The translations under genes were made by a program, and so were the position numbers. Source: Lineus longissimus (taxonomy: Eukaryota > Nemertea > Pilidiophora > Heteronemertea > Lineidae). Taken from it: a stretch of 64,000 nt of DNA. The stretch is taken from the NCBI RefSeq assembly GCF_910592395.1, contig NC_088308.1, forward strand, positions 20,661,501-20,725,500. The letters are read 5' to 3'. The notes below the pieces were generated by a model. The model searched no databases. It was not told the origin of the DNA and saw nothing but the letters and a program-made list of their open reading frames with translations. Shown piece by piece: positions 52,601-62,372 of this stretch; position 1 is the stretch's first letter; each line of letters begins with the position of its first letter.

Positions 52601-52771
52601 TCACCTTCTCACAAGCCTCTCTGTTTTATTGACAGACTGGATTGCAAATGCCTTTGGGTTCCTCTGTCTGGCAGTTAAATCTTGCTCATGTTTATTCTTT
52701 GCCTTCTTCTTCTCTGCTTTTGGTCCTGCATGTCGCTTGCGATGACCTTTTCGGCTGCTATCTTCTTCCAT
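43608..52771 (-). CDS. BMS1: Ribosome biogenesis GTPase BMS1, 1267 aa
   Basis: BMS1 is a nucleolar GTPase of the U3/SSU processome needed for 18S rRNA maturation. Twenty coding exons join in frame: 52605-52771, 52188-52378, 51817-51896, 51356-51544, 51035-51177, 50593-50714, 50144-50346, 49557-49687, 49109-49229, 48211-48910, 47612-47857, 47283-47384, 46938-47101, 46661-46849, 46155-46335, 45760-45818, 45223-45493, 44516-44691, 44152-44310 and 43608-43817. A basic N-terminus ([20 protein letters not shown]) leads to a P-loop GPPKVGKTT (residues 86-94) and a G4-like LTHLD. The 700-bp exon encodes a very acidic Asp/Glu/Ser region (from ~450) helped by GAT repeats. The conserved C-terminal half shows [23 protein letters not shown] and GIRGMIKKA, then a basic coiled tail. 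Human BMS1 is 1282 aa. A 5' UTR exon with donor at ~53511 is likely. Confidence 0.97.
45084..45201. repeat. Perfect 34-bp inverted repeat with 50-bp spacer
   Basis: The left arm 45084-45117 starts GGGTGATATGAATAAAGACT. The right arm 45168-45201 is its exact reverse complement. It lies in the BMS1 intron after exon 45223-45493, ending 21 bp from the 5' splice site. Confidence 0.95.
45876..45995. repeat. 38-39 bp tandem repeat, about 3 copies, with B-box-like words
   Basis: Units start near 45876, 45915 and 45953 with TTCAA/TCCAA. Each has GGTTCGA or a variant, then CTTGCCTTGTAACA or a variant. It lies in a BMS1 intron (45819-46154). The third copy is the most diverged. Confidence 0.75.
48843..48890. 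repeat. CAT/GAT trinucleotide run inside a BMS1 exon
   Basis: Two runs of CATs (GAT on the coding strand) separated by a TGT. They encode a poly-Asp segment within the acidic domain and are therefore likely length-polymorphic. Confidence 0.85.
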
Positions 52772-53648
52772 TTTTGAATTACAAGTTTGGGTCCTGTTTA
52801 TGAGGAGAATTGTATCATGTTGGTAAAGAGCGATTAAATATTCTGCAGCCAAGGCATAGGAGTTTGTTTGGGCACTGACCAGTATCAGTAATGCCTTTCA
52901 CCTGTTCCTCAAGTTCCCACGACGCATCGTTGCATGCACAGAACATTTTTATCATCAGTGCAACAACTGACTATATATACTCATTAGAAGAAGAAGAGAT
53001 GAAGAACCAAGGGTCACAATGGCTTAGTTAATATTGCATTATGATTGTCTGATGTGTTTTGAGTATGTATGTGTTCTGCACCAATACCTGATGAGCGCTA
53101 TCTTAAGATTGCGCTGCCCATGCTTAGGATCCTTTAACTGCAAAGCCATCCACAGTAAGATAGTTGTTTTGTGAATTTTTTCAGTAGGTTGGTTCGGGGC
53201 ACTTCAACACCTGCTGAGTAAGTCTTGATCGGACTTCTCCATCTGGCTGTGTTTATACCAGTTTGTCTCGAGGTAGAACAGAAGAATTTTCAGAGTGTCA
53301 AAATTCTCAAACTCTCAAACTGAGGAGTATAAGTGCGTAGCTATATAGTCTGTCAATGCCAATGCATCGGGCACGTGCATTTGGTACAGGAGACATATGG
53401 GGCAAAAAGCTCAGAACGTTTTTTCCAGTTTTCGTACCAAATGTTGAACTGAAATGTTTCTTATGTCAAGAACTGATATTAAAGAATGAATAGAGAGTAT
53501 TTTGCTTACCTTTGGATTTTTAAAACAGTCAGATTTTGCTAAAATAAAATTATGAATTTTGCCCACATGTAAACATGGGCGCAGCCATTTTGACGTTGTT
53601 ATCGTCGTTGGTGTACGTGCCATGCTCCTTCACTGTGAGTACTCTGTG

Positions 53649-54320
53649 GGTAGGTGTAAACTGTAGACGAAAGTGTGGACGAAAGTGTGGACAGCGGCCC
53701 TCTAAGTTTGGTGGGCTGGCATTTCTTTGTCTTTCAATATATTTAAAAGAAATTGAAGTATATTATGCATTGTAATCTTTTTAATGGGTCAGCGAAAGAA
53801 AAAAAGGAAAAAATTATTTTGATGGGTGATTTTGATCAATGAGTGGACGGGCTTTTTTGAAGGTTTCGAAGTGGCCTTTGACTTTGTGGACGGGGAAATG
53901 CGAGGTGTAGTGTCCAAATGTGGACTAATTATCAAAGAATTTGTTGAAACTGTGATATTTCTAACTAGTCCAAATAATATTCTTTCACAAAAACTACTTT
54001 TATTTGAATGACAATGACAATATCATTCAGTTATAGGCAAAAATAGTTGGCCCTCTCTCAGACCAACTTTCGTTGATCCAAGATGGCGGCACCACTGAAG
54101 CCCTGTTGAAAGGTTACTGTAAATCAGTCAGGAGCTATACTAGTCATCAAAATCACCCATCAAAATAATTTTTTTTTTTTTTCTTTCGCTGACCCATTAA
54201 AAAGATTATAATGCATAATATACTGCAATTTCTTTTAAATATATTGAAAGACAAAGAAATGCCAGCCCACCAAACTTAGAGGGCCGCTGTCCACACTTTC
54301 GTCCACAGTTTACACCTACC
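53649..54320. mobile_element. Foldback/MITE-like element with ~175-188 bp inverted arms
   Basis: The left arm (53649-53836) begins GGTAGGTGTAAACTG. The right arm (54146-54320) is its reverse complement with only a few differences. The main one is an extra ~12-14 bp copy of GACGAAAGTGTG in the left arm; the poly-A length also differs. The ~310-bp centre contains an AAGATGGCGGC word. I find no clear target-site duplication, so a local inverted duplication is an alternative. No transposase frame is present. Confidence 0.85.
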
Positions 54321-54395
54321 AGACCTGATAATACAGCATATGCTGTCACAACCAGACCTGATAGACAGGAGATGCTGGCACAACCAGACTTGATG
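54319..54395. repeat. ~32-bp tandem repeat, 3 copies
   Basis: CCAGACCTGATA or CCAGACTTGATG recurs at 54320, 54352 and 54384, each of the first two followed by a form of ATGCTGKCACAA. It abuts the right arm of the foldback element. Confidence 0.75.
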
Positions 54396-54466
54396 AGATT
54401 GACTTTCTACCAATGTCTTGCCGCACCTGGGCCAACATGGCCCGAATGAGCATGAACGAGCTTGGT

Positions 54467-54745
54467 CCAACAACTTGGCAGAGCAGCAAAGACTGATTTG
54501 GCCTGGCTGTGGCCGTCTCATCTCTCTCACTGACCTTGTCAACACGGTCGAGCAGCCAGGACTAATTCGGCCTGACTGTGACTGCCTCATCTCTCTCACC
54601 ATGTTGTTGACAACTTGGCAGAGCAGCCAATACTGATGTGGCCTGGCTGTGACTGTCTTATCTCTCTCATCATGTTGTCAACACGGTGGAGCAGCCAATA
54701 TTGATTTGGCCTGGCTGTGACTGTATCATCTCTCTCATCAGCCAG
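54467..54745. repeat. ~68-bp tandem repeat, 4 copies
   Basis: Each unit has GAGCAGCCA, then GATTTGGCCTGGCTGTGACTG or a close variant, then CTCATCTCTCTCA. Units alternate CAACTTGGCA and TCAACACGGT at the start, so the array may have grown as a two-unit block. Confidence 0.88.
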
Positions 54746-54922
54746 GACCGCCAGAAAGACTACTGGGATCAGGGATATTTCAGTTCTAAACGCGCACCCC
54801 AGATGGCGCGGATAGCATGATGATCCACACCAGCTTTTAGGAAAGACTTCACAGTTTCTACGTTTTCCTGATTATCTAATCCACCCTGTCCCATTTAAGC
54901 GCGAGAGCCTGTGAAAGAATAA

Positions 54923-56721
54923 ATGAATCGAGGTAGGTACGAGTTTTGTTTCTTTTTTATCAAGTTCTGTGCTCCATTTTTTGATTGATGAAATCCAATT
55001 GATAAACAGGAATGTTCTAGAGAGCGCCATCACGGTGAAAATAACGTTTTTAAAGCTGAACCGTTCAAATCATGAAATCACTCTGTGGGTTCCTTCACCG
55101 TCCTATCCCGCAATATAACTACCTCCCACTTGTACTCACTGTGGTTGTCAGTCGCTAATACAGTTGAAACCCCATGAAAACCAGATATATCCTTTTATTC
55201 CAGCAATCGGACAGCTCCTTAGAATACAAGCTCTTGTGGACTCGGGTCAAATCCTTGCGAGAAGCATGTCAACGGTGAGCAACTGCAAACAAGAATATGC
55301 CTAGGTTCATTTAGGCCTACCTGGCATTACACTGTATGCCCCACCCTCATAGTAGGCCTACAAGGACAGTATCTATGATCTACCATTGAGTTTAAAATTG
55401 CAGGATCACAACAGTAAGGGGTCTACCGGTACAGTGAGACATGCCAGGAGACATTCCACTGGCAAATTTATTGGGTGGGGCATGTCCCCGTCATTTCGTC
55501 AGAATGCAGTGATTTTTCATGGGTGCCTAAGAACTTTATTTCAACTCTCACATACCCTCAGTCCTATCTAGGTGAGGCTGCACCCCCTCTCCCTGATTTC
55601 TGGATCCACCACTGACATTACTAATGTCCTTGTTGAGTAAGAAGTGTGATTATTCATTGCTTCTTTTCTGTACCTTATAAATCCTTGTTCTTTGTTTTTG
55701 TAGATGAATCCAGTAGAGACCAGTATACGGGAAAAGTTAAGTCTGGAGTTACAGCCTGTGCACCTCGATGTGATGAATGAGAGTTACATGCACAATGTAC
55801 CAAAAGGTATATTGGTGTATTGGTGGCATCTTCCTACTATCTCAAATGTCTTGTGGAAATTAAAAAAGGAGTTGCACAAATATTACCTTTCCTAACATTG
55901 TCCTTCATCTGATCCGCACAGACCTTTGACATCACTACACTTGATAAGTGTATTTTTGTTATTAAAATGAGCATTGATGGCTTCTAAGTATTTTCAAAAT
56001 ATCATATCAAGATGTTCTATTCTTATGTTCTTTCAAAGATTTTAGTATTTAACTGAAAAAGTGTTATTTCATCTTTACTCTGTTTCAGGATCAGAAAGCC
56101 ATTTTAAAGTTGTGGTTGTTTCAGAAAAATTCACTGGGCTCCCTTTAATCAAAGTAAGTTGCCTTTGACTATCTTCTTTGAGGGAGTGCTGATTGCAGTT
56201 TTTCGAATTCCGTGATGAAGCAACTGCATGGCCACATGTTTATTTCATCTCTTTTGTCCTCTACTAGTTTTTGATATGGAGTGAGAATCCAGAATACGAT
56301 CCTTTCAAAGAATGTCCACGAAAGGTTAGTTAGGTAAATTAAATGTGTGGTGGGAGCCTTTTTGAGGACCTATTTATGAAATTGGTAACCAAGTCTGTCT
56401 TTTTTCCAGAGACACCGACTGGTCAACCATGTGCTACAGGAAGAGCTAGAGAAAACTGTTCATGCATTATCAATTACTGTAAGTTTAATCCATCTGCGAG
56501 CTTAGATGTGACATGCTCCATATATCAATTTATCCTAATTTAATTGAGAGAAAATTTTAATCACGTTCAGAGTTTGAATTTGGGCGTCCTGCCTGAAGGT
56601 CCCCTTTGAACCGGGGAATTAATCTCTTGTCTAATTTCAGGCTAAGACACCAGAACAATGGGAAAATTCAAACCAAACAGTTCACAAATCGCCACCTTGT
56701 CGAGGAGGAGCAGGCAAATAG
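54923..56721 (+). CDS. BOLA1: BolA-like protein 1, mitochondrial Fe-S assembly factor, 132 aa
   Basis: BOLA1 works with the monothiol glutaredoxin GLRX5 in mitochondrial iron-sulfur cluster handling. Six exons join in phase: 54923-54932 (only 10 coding bases), 55204-55274, 55704-55806, 56089-56153, 56410-56478 and 56641-56721. The first two exons give MNRAIGQLLRIQALVDSGQI and then LARSMST, a plausible mitochondrial presequence. The BolA fold follows: SIREKLSLELQPVHLDVMN, SESHFKVVVVSEKF, then LIKRHRLVNHVLQEEL with the conserved RH pair, and ALSITAKTPEQW. The ending HKSPPCRGG matches vertebrate BOLA1 (human 137 aa). A possible in-frame cassette exon lies at 56268-56324. The tiny first coding exon is inferred from splice fit; an internal start at MNPVETS (55704) would give a shorter form. 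Confidence 0.93.
56268..56324 (+). other. Candidate 57-bp cassette exon in BOLA1
   Basis: A strong pyrimidine tract and CTACTAG precede it and GTTAGT follows. It is phase 0 on both sides, has no stop and would add 19 residues (FLIWSENPEYDPFKECPRK) between LIK and RHRLV. It is absent from the canonical BolA alignment. Alternatively it is chance open sequence. Confidence 0.4.
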
Positions 56722-56775
56722 ATGCAGTTGAAGCAATTGTCTTTGTATAATGTATATATTTTGTAGATATTGCAA

Positions 56776-56845
56776 ATTAAAGGTACCAGAACGTTATAAA
56801 GAATTGCCAACTTTAGTCCTTGCTTCATACATTGAGTGGTTTATT
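56776..56845. terminator. Facing poly(A) signals, BOLA1 (+) and SLC22 (-)
   Basis: ATTAAA at 56776-56781 lies 55 bp past the BOLA1 stop. Minus-strand AATAAA (TTTATT at 56840-56845) lies ~250 bp past the SLC22 stop. Confidence 0.5.
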
Positions 56846-56864
56846 GAGCAGTTCTAATTCTCAA

Positions 56865-57085
56865 ACAGTTTATCCAATACTTTGTAACATATCATGCTCA
56901 AGGAACTGAGTGAGCATAGGATGGGTGCATGGCACAAGGTCCATTGTTATACACTTTGTAACACATCATGCTGAAGGAACTATGTGGACAAGGTCCATTG
57001 GAGCATATGTCCATGTTGCAAGAAACTGAGTGAGCCTGTGTCCATGGTGAGGAACTGAGTGAGCATAGATGCATGACATGGTGTC
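56865..57085. repeat. Imperfect tandem repeat in the SLC22 3' UTR
   Basis: ACTTTGTAACAYATCATGCTSAAGGAACT occurs twice (near 56880 and 56956). GAACTGAGTGAGCATAG-like words recur near 56903, 57025 and 57052. Confidence 0.65.
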
Positions 57086-57096
57086 ATTCAGTCTTG

Positions 57097-60000
57097 CTAG
57101 AGCTCAACCATGTTGTTCTTATCTCCTGTGTCTCTTTTGTTTGATGTTGGATGCTTGCTCCTTCTGAAACAGAAATTGTAGATATGCGTATTGTTGATAT
57201 TCACAATTAATGAACAGAGGATGAGATGAATGTTCTCGGAGAAAGCAACCTGATTTCTCGAAGACTATCTATGTAATAAATTCCTTGATAATGCTCCTGA
57301 TACAAGTTTTACTTCAAAGAGGATGTATATTGTTTTGTACATGCACACCTGCCGAAATTCCTAGCCTCTTCTATTGATGCTGGCAATGGCCTGTTATGAG
57401 TCTCTGGTAGAAAAAAACTGGTTAATCCGGCAATCACGCTGAGAAGGCCAAACACGATCAATGGCATTGCTTCAGAGAATCGTCCTGGCATGTAAGTGCC
57501 CTGAAAAGTGAAATGAGTCTTTTAGTCCAGTCTCATTCATTTTTCCTTTATTTTCTCTCAATGAGTCTTGACCTGTACCTGCTGTACAGGGACATGAACG
57601 ATGCAACCTTTGCCAGTTTTCGCGTAATGCTGGCTGCCGGTGCTTTACAAATTCCTAGATGGTTCGAGATCCACGCCGATTTCTAGAGCTTTAAGAAGCT
57701 ACGTTTTCATTGGAATTCAAAGTAGATATAGCTTACCAGGTCAGAAATGAAGGGAGCGCACAAGCTTGCTATCCTTGCACACATTGAGCAGAATCCTAAG
57801 GACTGACTTCGTAAAGCAGTTGGGTGGAGCTCCATCGTGAAGAGGTAGACTGAGGCAAAACCGGCGGCTGCGCCAAACTTCCCGATGATTGAGAGGAATT
57901 GGTAAGCCCAGGTAACTATAATGACGAAATACATGTAGGCTTACATGTTAAATACAGTTAAGTGCTTGACATATTCATCAACTGAAAACCATCAGTCGCT
58001 TGCTTCTAACCCCCTTTAAAGCAAATACGGCAATGGATTAAGGATATTTCGAGCTATTCCAAGTTCCCATACCGGGAATTAACAAATATGGTCTGTTACA
58101 TTAACTGGACTCTGTCTCCGACACTGAGATCTGATGCCAAAGGATAAATAATTTCCTTGTTACCTTACCTTCCCTTCCAAAGACTACCACCAATATGGTT
58201 GCCAGGCAAGCAGTTCCGCCCAGGAGAAAAGAGAAAGCATGTGTTCGCTTTCGCCCGAACTTCATTGGAGCAAACAGGATGAACATAGCTGCTGGAAGGT
58301 CTATTGCAGCCAAAAGGGCAACGTTTACGAAGATGTTGCCAGACAGGTTGCCGGCATTTAAACTAAGACCATAATAGACCGTGGAAGCTGCAGCCCTGTA
58401 AGAAGAAAATTCAGATAGTCCTACTACCGATATATATTTGTTGCAACCAACCTTTTAGCCATGACATTTTTATAATACATTTCTTCTTTACCTATAATCT
58501 TTTACATTCTTTGGTGTACATGTATAATCAAAACTTCATCGTAGAGCGTCCCTAACTTTTGGACACCATTTATACACCCCGACCCGAACTCCGTTACACC
58601 AATGAGGAAGCAACGGACGGAGTACCTCTGATAGTTTGGAAAACCTGAGTGTTTTTGTATTGTTTTATTCTTTCGCTATCCTATGATACAACAGTCAAGC
58701 AACATAGATGTAAGCGGGAGTTCCATATCAAAGTTCGTCGTTAAGAGTTCTAGATCTGAATGGGCTTGCTTCACTTACCAATTTACACCAAAAACAATCA
58801 AACGCACACCGGTCGCTCTGTACTTTAACAGTTGCAGGAAGTTCCCCTCTTCCTTTGAAACATGCGCATCAACACTGTCAAGGATGTTCTTTGGTATTTT
58901 CCTGCCATTTACGTGTGCCGCCCTTTGGATTATTTTCTCCGCCTCTTCCTTGCGGTTCATCGTCATCAGCCAACGAGGTGATTCGGGTATGAACCTGCAG
59001 CAGAAGAATCCCACGAGATGCGATGTGACCGACGACTATATGTAATGGGAATGACCAATTCCTTGTGGCTCCATCTTGACCTCAAAGGTTTTTGCATCTT
59101 CTCAAGATGCCCCACATTTAAACGGGAGTATAAGACCATGAAGTTTCGATTTGGTCGCTTGGCAGCACCGCCAGGCTCGTATGCCCAACACTTTTCTGAC
59201 GATCATAGTCCGAACTAAAGTGCTTCATATAAAAATTCCTCTTATTATTATTACTAAATACTGTACGTGCAAAGGACTGATCCGTGTAGCAAACCCCAAA
59301 ACGGAATCATCGTTAGTTTACTTATATTATAGCCAAGGTTTTGCCCGAGTACAAAACATAGTTATCCAAAGCAATTTATTGACAGTGAACGTATGTCCCA
59401 TACTTACCACCCAAGGCCCACGAGAGGTAACTGAAAGACCCCGACAGTTAAGGTGAGATATCTCCAGTTTCGTATGTAATAGGCTGGGAGGGTCATCAGG
59501 ACATATCCACAGACAAAGACCGCATCCGTCATAGGGGCGATCATTGAGCGGCGTTTACGACCAGTAAGTTCCATTACTACATCAAAAGGTTTCATCAGAA
59601 GAAAATAGTTTGATGAATTCGTTTTATGCTTGAAACATACAATGATTGTAATGATTGAGTAATTCCTTCTGCAGGCCAAATATTTTGATGCATGGCGCTA
59701 TTCATTTTTCACCAATACATTACTTGCGTAAAGTTGTTTTCTTCATTGCCCTCATATACGCGCATCATCGGGTAACTATTTACTATACGCCTGCTAAACA
59801 CGATTTTTGAAATGCAAACTTTATCATAGAAAAGAACAATGCAACCATTTGTACTTGCATTTGTTGGATGCTCATGAAAGAAAGCCGCCACTCGTTATAA
59901 GTCATGTCAAGCTTCATTTCTTCTCAAGAGAGCTAACCTTTTTCATGGGTCTATTGCAAGAAAAATTAATCATGAGAGACTGTGCTTTCTAACATTTTGA

Positions 60001-62372
60001 TCGTCACGAAATCTTTGTGATGATATACAAGTACTCACACAAAACGAGCGCGGCTGCAAAGTAGCTCATACAGCACGTTGACTGGACAAATCTACATGCC
60101 ATGAGGACGAAGATATTGGGGGAAAACGCCATCCCGTTCGACGCTATAACGAATGGGAAAACAGCGACGTATATCACCACCCTCCGGCCAAATCTGAAAA
60201 GAATACAAAGCGTGTATGAATAATGACAAATATTTGTAAATGTGTGATTTTTAATGTTTTTGGTAATTTGGAGAAGGATGTCATGAACCTTGTCGTCACC
60301 AGCAGGGATGTATTAGCACGCATTGCATCCGTGTTATCAGCAACAAGCATTCGAGTTGGCTTTACCAATAAAATAACCACACCAATTGACATTCTTGAGA
60401 AAAATCAAGTCACCTTTTAGTGATAATTGGCCCCACTCTTAGAGGTTTGTTGTAGCTTTTTTAGAATCTCAAATTATTGTTAGTCGAAAGCGCATAAGGT
60501 TTTTCAAAAGCTTCCATTTCTACGAGTGAAAGCCGATAACAGCCGTAAAGAACAGAGACAGGTTGTTGTGTTCGAGATTGTTTAATGTATTCTGTTTTAT
60601 CCCTGGAAATCAAAGTAGACCTACGACATAATTACTGCCTGTAACTAAGTTCCCAGTCATGTTATTCTTACCGGTCTGACAGTTGTCCCCCAACAAGGCC
60701 TCCGCAAAGTAGTCCCATGAAATATACCATGTTCGTAACAGCACGATATATTTTCCGGTCGCACACAGTATTGAACTGAAACGAAGGATACGTATCGATG
60801 TGGCCGTGTAAAAATGAGGAATAAATAAAGGTTAAAACCCCACAAAAGCACCATTACCGAACGCTGAAACGTGGCGGCTCGTCTTTGGCGGGTGTGACTT
60901 TAAAATCACCCAGTGTAGCCTAAAAATCCTTAGTTGCTCTTAGCAAAATTACCTCTAGTGGCCAGTTTAAACAGCATAAAAACAATAACAAACTTTTTCA
61001 AAATTGTTTGTGCAAAAGCAGTCTTTCGAAAGGCTCTGCATAAAGATTCATTTTGAATACCAAGGACATTGACATGCAGTTGCGTTCGAGATATCTTTTT
61101 GTCAGACCATACTTATGCGTAATTTATCTTTTACATATGTTCCCGGACGCGAATTTTTTTCCTGAACCTTTCGGACAGTACAGTGTACATTTGTACACAG
61201 GTTCTCAGCCAATCAGAATCCGATAAAGCTTGTATTGTTTTGTGCTTGTTACTCAAATTTAAAGCATACAGTATCAAAATATACTGGAGGAAGACCATAC
61301 ACATGAGGCAGTATCGAAAGACAAGTCTCATTGTAGAGAAACATATTTATACTAGAGGAAGACCATTCACATGAGACAAGTCTCATTGTATATTCATACT
61401 CAATATGATATCTGACTATCCCTTGGATCTTGGAGATGGGCTATTGTTATTGTCCTTTCTGTAGGTATGTTGCAGGCAGCAGAAATAACTCAAATATCTA
61501 AAATCGAAATAACAAGGGAAAAGAAACGCATTATAAAAAGAAAACATAAAGAATAAAAAAGAAAAAGAAAAGTGTTGTCCATAACCGGATTCGAACTCGC
61601 GACCTTTGGATCGAACATCGTACTCTGCTATTTCTGACGAGCACTCTACCAACTGCTCTAAAGTTTCTAAGACTTCTGACGTCATGTGGTTGTCGAAATC
61701 TGATTGGCTGAAAGTCCCTGTACAAATGTACACTAAAGTGCTCCAAAGGTTCAGGAAAAAAAATCGCTTACCGGACTGATGTTCTGAACGAAGTTATAAG
61801 TATGAAGCTAGGAATGTTTGGGTGTGGACCTACCTCCTCAACTGCTGACGGTCTGAAGATTTCGTTATCGTACACCCAAAGAGCACACGGCTTCTCAGTA
61901 CCATTGTCTTGGAAGTCGAAGAAGGTGCACTGCGATCCTGGCGGGATCGTCTGGTTAAGGAGCAGCTCATGGTCGTCATCTTGAATCGCCCACGTGTCAT
62001 TTATGCCGGGAATGGCACATCTAATTCGAAAAGGAACCAACAAATTACCATGATTTTAACGACGTCGGCGTTGAATAAGTGTCCAAGACAAGTATTTACC
62101 TCTCATGATGCTACATGTACTAAGGCCGTAGCTAAGAGGGGGTCACAAAAGACGTGCCTTTTTTTTCTTGAAGATTTTGGCAAATTTTCAGACCGACAAA
62201 GAACAAAAATTTGGATTTGGACTTACCGATGTTTTGGTGTTGCCAATATGAATACTGGCAGCATAGTCACACCGAATCCCAGCATCAAAACCATATACTG
62301 AGATAACAAAAAACATCTTATTTGATATTTCTTGAACTCCCCGACTTGGTCGAGCACTTCGTCGAACAGCAT
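57097..62372 (-). CDS. SLC22 family organic ion transporter, 533 aa
   Basis: A twelve-helix major-facilitator transporter of organic cations, anions or carnitine at the plasma membrane. Ten exons join in frame: 62227-62372, 61834-62020, 60672-60775, 60039-60193, 59408-59576, 58779-58994, 58169-58395, 57737-57915, 57349-57500 and 57097-57163. The start MLFDEVLDQVGEFKKYQ is the family N-terminus and follows an in-frame stop upstream. Helix 1 is followed by a large extracellular loop with Cys residues and NQT/NGT glycosylation sites. The MFS signature GGQLSDRFGRR after helix 2 and the SLC22 mark FIPESPRWL are present, as are VYLFTMELHPTALR and SFFLPETHNRPLP near the end. The tail is short and basic. 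Substrate class (OCT, OAT or OCTN) cannot be read from these motifs. Confidence 0.94.
61149..61767. mobile_element. Inverted-repeat element with internal tRNA-like segment, in an SLC22 intron
   Basis: Arms of ~73 bp, 61149-61221 and 61695-61767, are reverse complements at most positions; shared words include TTTCCTGAACCTTT, GTACATTTGTAC and CAGCCAATCA. Between them are a ~65-bp tandem duplication (61282-61400) and a tRNA-like segment (~61570-61660). The element ends 66 bp from the exon starting at 61834. No transposase frame is present, so it would be non-autonomous. Confidence 0.8.
61570..61660 (-). repeat. tRNA-like sequence, probably pseudo-tRNA or SINE head
   Basis: On the minus strand, AGAGCAGTTGGTAGAGTGC (D-arm/A-box-like) is followed ~45 bp later by GCGAGTTCGAATCCGG (T-arm/B-box, near perfect). 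The anticodon region is too long and the acceptor ends do not pair, so an intact tRNA gene is unlikely. Confidence 0.6.

Larger units (their letters stand above)
52772..54922. promoter_or_regulatory. Divergent upstream region of BMS1 (-) and BOLA1 (+)
   Basis: A likely BMS1 5' UTR exon spans ~53512-53620 (donor CCAAAG|GTAAGC on the minus strand), spliced to an acceptor just upstream of 52795. AAAATGGCTGCGCC, near 53575-53592 on the minus strand, is YY1-like and sits where the BMS1 transcription start would be expected. A foldback element and two small tandem arrays fill 53.65-54.75 kb. BOLA1's first exon starts right after. Confidence 0.45.

Noticed and set aside
61570-61660. Functional tRNA gene on the minus strand
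   Set aside because: The T-arm is good, but the acceptor ends do not pair and the anticodon region is too long, so it was kept only as a tRNA-like repeat.
62227-62372. SLC22 gene truncated at its 5' end
   Set aside because: The first exon reads straight back to MLFDEVLDQVG with an in-frame stop upstream, so the gene is complete.
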